Shown: positions 60,427-64,000 of the stretch, one piece after another | Numbering within the stretch: position 1 is the first letter of the stretch | Layout: every line of letters begins with the position of its first letter | Assembly: GCF_900167535.1 (NCBI RefSeq) | Contig: NZ_FUYE01000017.1 | Coordinates: forward strand, 62,001-126,000 | Direction of reading: 5' to 3' | DNA from: Prosthecobacter debontii | Lineage (GTDB): Bacteria > Verrucomicrobiota > Verrucomicrobiia > Verrucomicrobiales > Verrucomicrobiaceae | DNA length: 64,000 bases | Translations under genes and position numbers: made by a program | Notes under the pieces: generated by a model | Seen by the model: only the letters and a program-made list of their open reading frames with translations | What the model was told of the DNA's origin: nothing | The model's database searches: none

Positions 60427-60567
60427 TCCCTGTGAACCTAGGTCTCGCCCGCCAGCCTTTAGCGGCATATCCGATTATCCTTCATCCGCAGCCTAAGCTC
60501 TTTCTTTTTCGGATTCTGCCGATGAAAAGTTCCCTGAGGTGTGTAGAAGTGGGCGCGACTTTTCCTC

Positions 60568-63500
60568 ATGATGGCCTCCGCTCTGTTTTCCCCTCTCGTG
60601 TCAGCACGCACGTGGCTGGCTCTCGTGGTGTCCGCGTCTCTGCTCTCGGGGGCCCAGAGGGGACAAGCCGTGGAGGCCACGTGGTCGGGAGGCGGTGCCA
60701 ATGACAACTGGAGCACTGGGCTTAACTGGGGCGGCGCAGCCCCGGTAGCGGGAGACTCGCTGCTCTTCAGCGGCAGCACCCGCCTCGGCCCGGTGAACGA
60801 CTTCACGGCCGATACCAACTTTGCAGGCATCACCTTCGCTTCGGGTGCCGGAGCTTTCACCGTGACAGGAAACCGCATCACGCTGGGCGGCAATGTCACA
60901 AACAACGCGTCCTCGGCGCAGATCCTCAATCTGGCGTTGATCCTGGATGCCACACGCACCTTCGATGCGGCCTCAGGAAATTTGACCTTGGGTGGCGTTA
61001 TCAGTGGCAACGGAGGTTTGATCAAAACCGGCGCCCAGCAGTTGACGCTGAGTGGCTCGGCTCATAACACCTACATCGGTGTGACCTCCGTCACGGCAGG
61101 GACCCTGCGTTTGGACAAGTCCCTCAACATCAACGCGATTGCAGGCAATCTGGAGATCTCCTCCGGTGCCAAGGTCATTTTTGGCAAGTCCAATCAGCTC
61201 GCAGATACCACCGTCGTCACGGTGACGGGAGCGGGCTCCGTCTTCAATGGCACGGCAGCCAATGGAGGACAACTTTCCAACATTACCGAGACCATCGCCG
61301 GACTCAGTGTGAACGGCGGTGTCTTCAATGGCAGTGCGGGCGGCAACTGGACGATCACTGGCGCGGGCAGCTTCACCGGCAGTGTGGATAGCACCGTGTT
61401 TGTCGGAAACAGCGGCACGCGGCTGAGCTTCGGCAGCCTGACGCTCACGGGTATGACCGCCACAGCGGGGAGCAATGTGGCCTTGGCCAATAGCTTCACT
61501 TTGTATGGCAACTCAACCACCACCCTCTCCTCCATCACCGTCGGCTCGGGTGGATTGACCCTGGATGGCTCTCGCTTCAATCTCCGCCGCGGAGGTGCCG
61601 GAGCATTGGGGAGCCGACTGGTGCTCAATGGCAATGTCACAGCCGTCGGCACGACGGCATCCACCATTTTAGAAGATACCAATGGCGGATCCGCTGGCCA
61701 AGTGGACCTGGAACTCAGCGGCACCTCGGCTGCGGTGGATCGCCAATTCACTGTTGAGGAAGCGACTGGCTCCCTGACCATCAGTGTGCCCATTACCAAC
61801 GGTGCCTCCACCGCTGCTGGCCTGATCAAAGCAGGGCTGGGCAGCCTGACTCTCTCCGGCAGCTTGGCCAATACCTACACCGGCCTCACACGCGTGAGCG
61901 CAGGGACGCTGGTGCTGAATAAAACCGCAGGCGTGAACGCCGTGGCCGGAAACATCGAGGTGGCAACAGGTGGCACCCTCACCCTGAACGCCAATGAGCA
62001 AATCGCAGACACCGCAGGCATCACCGTCTCAGGCGGCACCATCTCTGCCTGGAGCCGCACGGAGAAAATCGCCTTTTACACCCAGACCGCGGGCGGCGTC
62101 ACGGGCTCGGGAAACAGCGGACAGGTCACCATCACGGGTGCCATGAGTCTCCTCGGAGGTAATACCTTCACCCTCAATAGCAATAGCGGCGGCACCCCCG
62201 CCCACTTCCAGATGGACAGCCTTATCATGAGTGGTGCTGACATCGTCATGGGGGGGAACAATGGCGTGGGGGCTGTGCGCACTGCCATCACTGTGGGCAG
62301 CGGCGGCATCCAGATGACAGGCCGCGCCATCAATCTCTACCGAGGCAGCGCAGGAACAGTCTTGAACCTGAATGGCGACTTCTCGGGCTCCGGCAACAGC
62401 GCGATCCAGGTAGGTGCCACGGGCGACGTGGAACCCCAGCTCAACCTGGGCACCGCCACCCGCACCTTCACCATCGCAGACAGCAGCACCACCACCATCA
62501 ACGTCGGCATCGTGGGTGATGGTGGTTTGACCAAAGAAGGCAATGGCACCCTGAGTTTCACCGGTAACCTGAACAACACCTATGCCGGTGTCACTACCAT
62601 CAATGGCGGTATCCTGGCCCTCAACCAAACCTCTGGCACGGACGCCATCACCAACGGCGTGGACGTGCGCACCGGAGGCACCCTGACCCTGAGCGCCAGC
62701 GAGCAAATCGCCGACAGCTCAGGCATTACTGTTAACGGTGGGTCGATCACCTCCCTGAAGTTTACCGAAACCTTGTCCTACTACACCCAGAATAGCGGCG
62801 GTTTTGCCACCAGTGGCAATGTGGGCAATCTCATCGTCACCGGCACCCTGACACTGGCAGGCGGTAACACGCTGACCATGAATAGCAGCTCCATCCCTGC
62901 CAACTGGGATCTGGCCAACGCCATTTTCAGTGGCGCTGACATGATCATGGGCGGCAGCAATGGCGCGGCGAATCCCAAAACCCGTCTGACGATTGGCAAC
63001 CTCACGCTGACAGGCCGGAAGATCACCATGAACATCGGTGATGCAGGCACCGAGATGTATCTCAATGGAAATCTCACCGCCAGCGGCACCAGCTCCATCA
63101 CCACTGGCTCAGCCACTGGAAGTGTTCAGCCTGAAGTTCATCTCGGCACGGGCACCCGCGTTTTTAATATCACCTCAGGCATCACCACCATGGGCGTGAC
63201 TCTGATGGATGCCGCAGCCATCCAAAAGACCGGAAGCGGCGTCCTCGTCCTGAGTTTGCCGAACAGCTACAGCGGTGGCACCACCATCAGCGCTGGGGCC
63301 ATCCGCGTGAGCAATACCTCTGGCAGTGCGACCGGCACTGGCAGCCTCACCGTCGCCAGCGGAGCTACCCTCAGCGGCGCTGGTCGTGTGGCCCCGGCCG
63401 CAGGGGGGAATATCAGCATCAGCGGCACCGTGCTGGTGGGAAATCCCAGCCCCACTCAGGGGGAAACCCTCACCCTGGTGACCAGCGGAGCAGGAGCCAT

Positions 63501-63957
63501 TGAGCTTCTCGGCACCGTCACGCTGGATCTGTTCAGCGGTCAGGGCAGCGGCACGCTGAATGGTGCCACTACGGCGGATCGATTGGTCACCAGCAGCGGC
63601 AGCAACCTCACCCTCGGTGCCTCCTCGGTGCTGAATGTCACCACCAGCCTAGCCATAGATGCGGGTAACAGTGCGGGCTGGGCGGTCGGAAGCACGTGGC
63701 AGATTTTCGACTGGAGTGGCCTCACCGGTGTGACCGGCAGCTTCAGCAATCTCTCCGCAGCCAGCCCGAACAACTATGTCAATCTGCCCAACCTCGGCGT
63801 GCTTGGTATGGCCTGGGACATTTCCAATCTCTACAGCGCTGGCACCATCACCATCGTCGCCATCCCCGAACCAAGCCGCGTTGGGTTTTTAGTGCTGGCC
63901 TTGAGCTGTGGTCTGATACGCCGCCGCCGTGTGCGGTCGGGCAGGTGCCTACCGTGA
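60568..63957 (+). CDS. Autotransporter-associated beta-strand repeat protein with PEP-CTERM anchor
   Basis: A 1129-residue exported protein rich in Gly, Thr, Ser and Asn. It has a signal peptide (about 10-36), then VEATWSGGGANDNWSTGLNWGG, a start typical of large Verrucomicrobia and Planctomycetes surface proteins. Autotransporter-associated beta-strand repeats (G-L-x-K-x-G-x-G-x-L-x-L-x-G, then YxGxTxxxxGxLxL) begin at about residues 150, 416, 651 and 883, spaced by 230-265 residues; the second and third units resemble each other closely. The C-terminus is a PEP-CTERM sorting signal: IPEPSR at about 1102, a hydrophobic stretch and RRRR, which would be processed by an exosortase. A right-handed beta-helix on the cell surface is likely. 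No promoter was recognised in the 140 bp after the mla terminator. Confidence 0.9.
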   Translation: MMASALFSPLVSARTWLALVVSASLLSGAQRGQAVEATWSGGGANDNWSTGLNWGGAAPVAGDSLLFSGSTRLGPVNDFTADTNFAGITFASGAGAFTVTGNRITLGGNVTNNASSAQILNLALILDATRTFDAASGNLTLGGVISGNGGLIKTGAQQLTLSGSAHNTYIGVTSVTAGTLRLDKSLNINAIAGNLEISSGAKVIFGKSNQLADTTVVTVTGAGSVFNGTAANGGQLSNITETIAGLSVNGGVFNGSAGGNWTITGAGSFTGSVDSTVFVGNSGTRLSFGSLTLTGMTATAGSNVALANSFTLYGNSTTTLSSITVGSGGLTLDGSRFNLRRGGAGALGSRLVLNGNVTAVGTTASTILEDTNGGSAGQVDLELSGTSAAVDRQFTVEEATGSLTISVPITNGASTAAGLIKAGLGSLTLSGSLANTYTGLTRVSAGTLVLNKTAGVNAVAGNIEVATGGTLTLNANEQIADTAGITVSGGTISAWSRTEKIAFYTQTAGGVTGSGNSGQVTITGAMSLLGGNTFTLNSNSGGTPAHFQMDSLIMSGADIVMGGNNGVGAVRTAITVGSGGIQMTGRAINLYRGSAGTVLNLNGDFSGSGNSAIQVGATGDVEPQLNLGTATRTFTIADSSTTTINVGIVGDGGLTKEGNGTLSFTGNLNNTYAGVTTINGGILALNQTSGTDAITNGVDVRTGGTLTLSASEQIADSSGITVNGGSITSLKFTETLSYYTQNSGGFATSGNVGNLIVTGTLTLAGGNTLTMNSSSIPANWDLANAIFSGADMIMGGSNGAANPKTRLTIGNLTLTGRKITMNIGDAGTEMYLNGNLTASGTSSITTGSATGSVQPEVHLGTGTRVFNITSGITTMGVTLMDAAAIQKTGSGVLVLSLPNSYSGGTTISAGAIRVSNTSGSATGTGSLTVASGATLSGAGRVAPAAGGNISISGTVLVGNPSPTQGETLTLVTSGAGAIELLGTVTLDLFSGQGSGTLNGATTADRLVTSSGSNLTLGASSVLNVTTSLAIDAGNSAGWAVGSTWQIFDWSGLTGVTGSFSNLSAASPNNYVNLPNLGVLGMAWDISNLYSAGTITIVAIPEPSRVGFLVLALSCGLIRRRRVRSGRCLP

Positions 63958-64000
63958 ACAGGCATTGTCTGAACCTCGGCTAAAGACAGCCCGACTTGCA

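Overview
The window looks like a piece of chromosome from a Gram-negative member of the Verrucomicrobiota, probably near the Verrucomicrobiaceae (Prosthecobacter-like). This is an inference from several traits seen together. They are a double-length UvrA of the kind also known from Chlamydia (same PVC superphylum), a large autotransporter-associated beta-strand repeat protein ending in a PEP-CTERM anchor, a DUF1343/NamZ-type muramidase, and a complete LPS/outer-membrane toolkit. Coding density is high, GC is fairly high, and no rRNA, tRNA, CRISPR array or intact transposase was found.

Layout. 1-1.2 kb: the end of an amidohydrolase and a small PH-like membrane protein. 1.3-5.4 kb: an envelope operon kdsA-lptC-lptA-lptB-hpf with its own promoter and terminator. 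5.4-12 kb: a TPM-domain protein, then a polysaccharide group (double glycosyltransferase, AsnB-type amidotransferase, O-antigen ligase/polymerase-like protein). The double glycosyltransferase carries a 125-bp inverted-repeat element at its internal junction. 12-20 kb: recO, a TPR protein, an amino-acid-binding lipoprotein and the giant uvrA. 20-25 kb (minus strand): rpoD with AT-hook-like motifs, NamZ-type muramidase, an NHL-propeller protein and a PadR regulator. 25-30.6 kb (minus strand): a six-gene Ton energy-transduction operon of the TtpC type (DUF3450, TtpC-like ExbB, ExbB, ExbD, TonB, TPR).

30.9-34.8 kb: a circularly permuted ATP-grasp/alpha-E fusion, a transglutaminase and a small orphan ORF. 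34.8-46.9 kb: two back-to-back RND efflux systems, diverging from a TetR gene with a tandem 13-bp repeat that is probably its operator. 47-50 kb: a TlpA-like thioredoxin, then overlapping miaA and aroB. 50-56.8 kb: a membrane-anchored coiled-coil protein, a nested inverted repeat in front of an NtrC-like regulator that has lost the sigma-54 contact loop, a LolA-like protein, a SWIM-SNF2 helicase and a small protein. 56.9-60.4 kb: a complete mlaE-F-D-C-A phospholipid-transport operon with a strong terminator. 60.6-64 kb: the PEP-CTERM beta-strand repeat protein.

The common theme is construction and maintenance of the outer membrane: KDO synthesis and LPS export, O-chain glycosylation and ligation, retrograde lipid transport, TonB energisation, efflux and peptidoglycan turnover. 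The observations I consider most worth checking are the repeat element embedded at the glycosyltransferase fusion joint, the degenerate NtrC-family regulator with its upstream palindrome, the fused ATP-grasp/alpha-E system, and the AT-hook-like tail on the housekeeping sigma factor.
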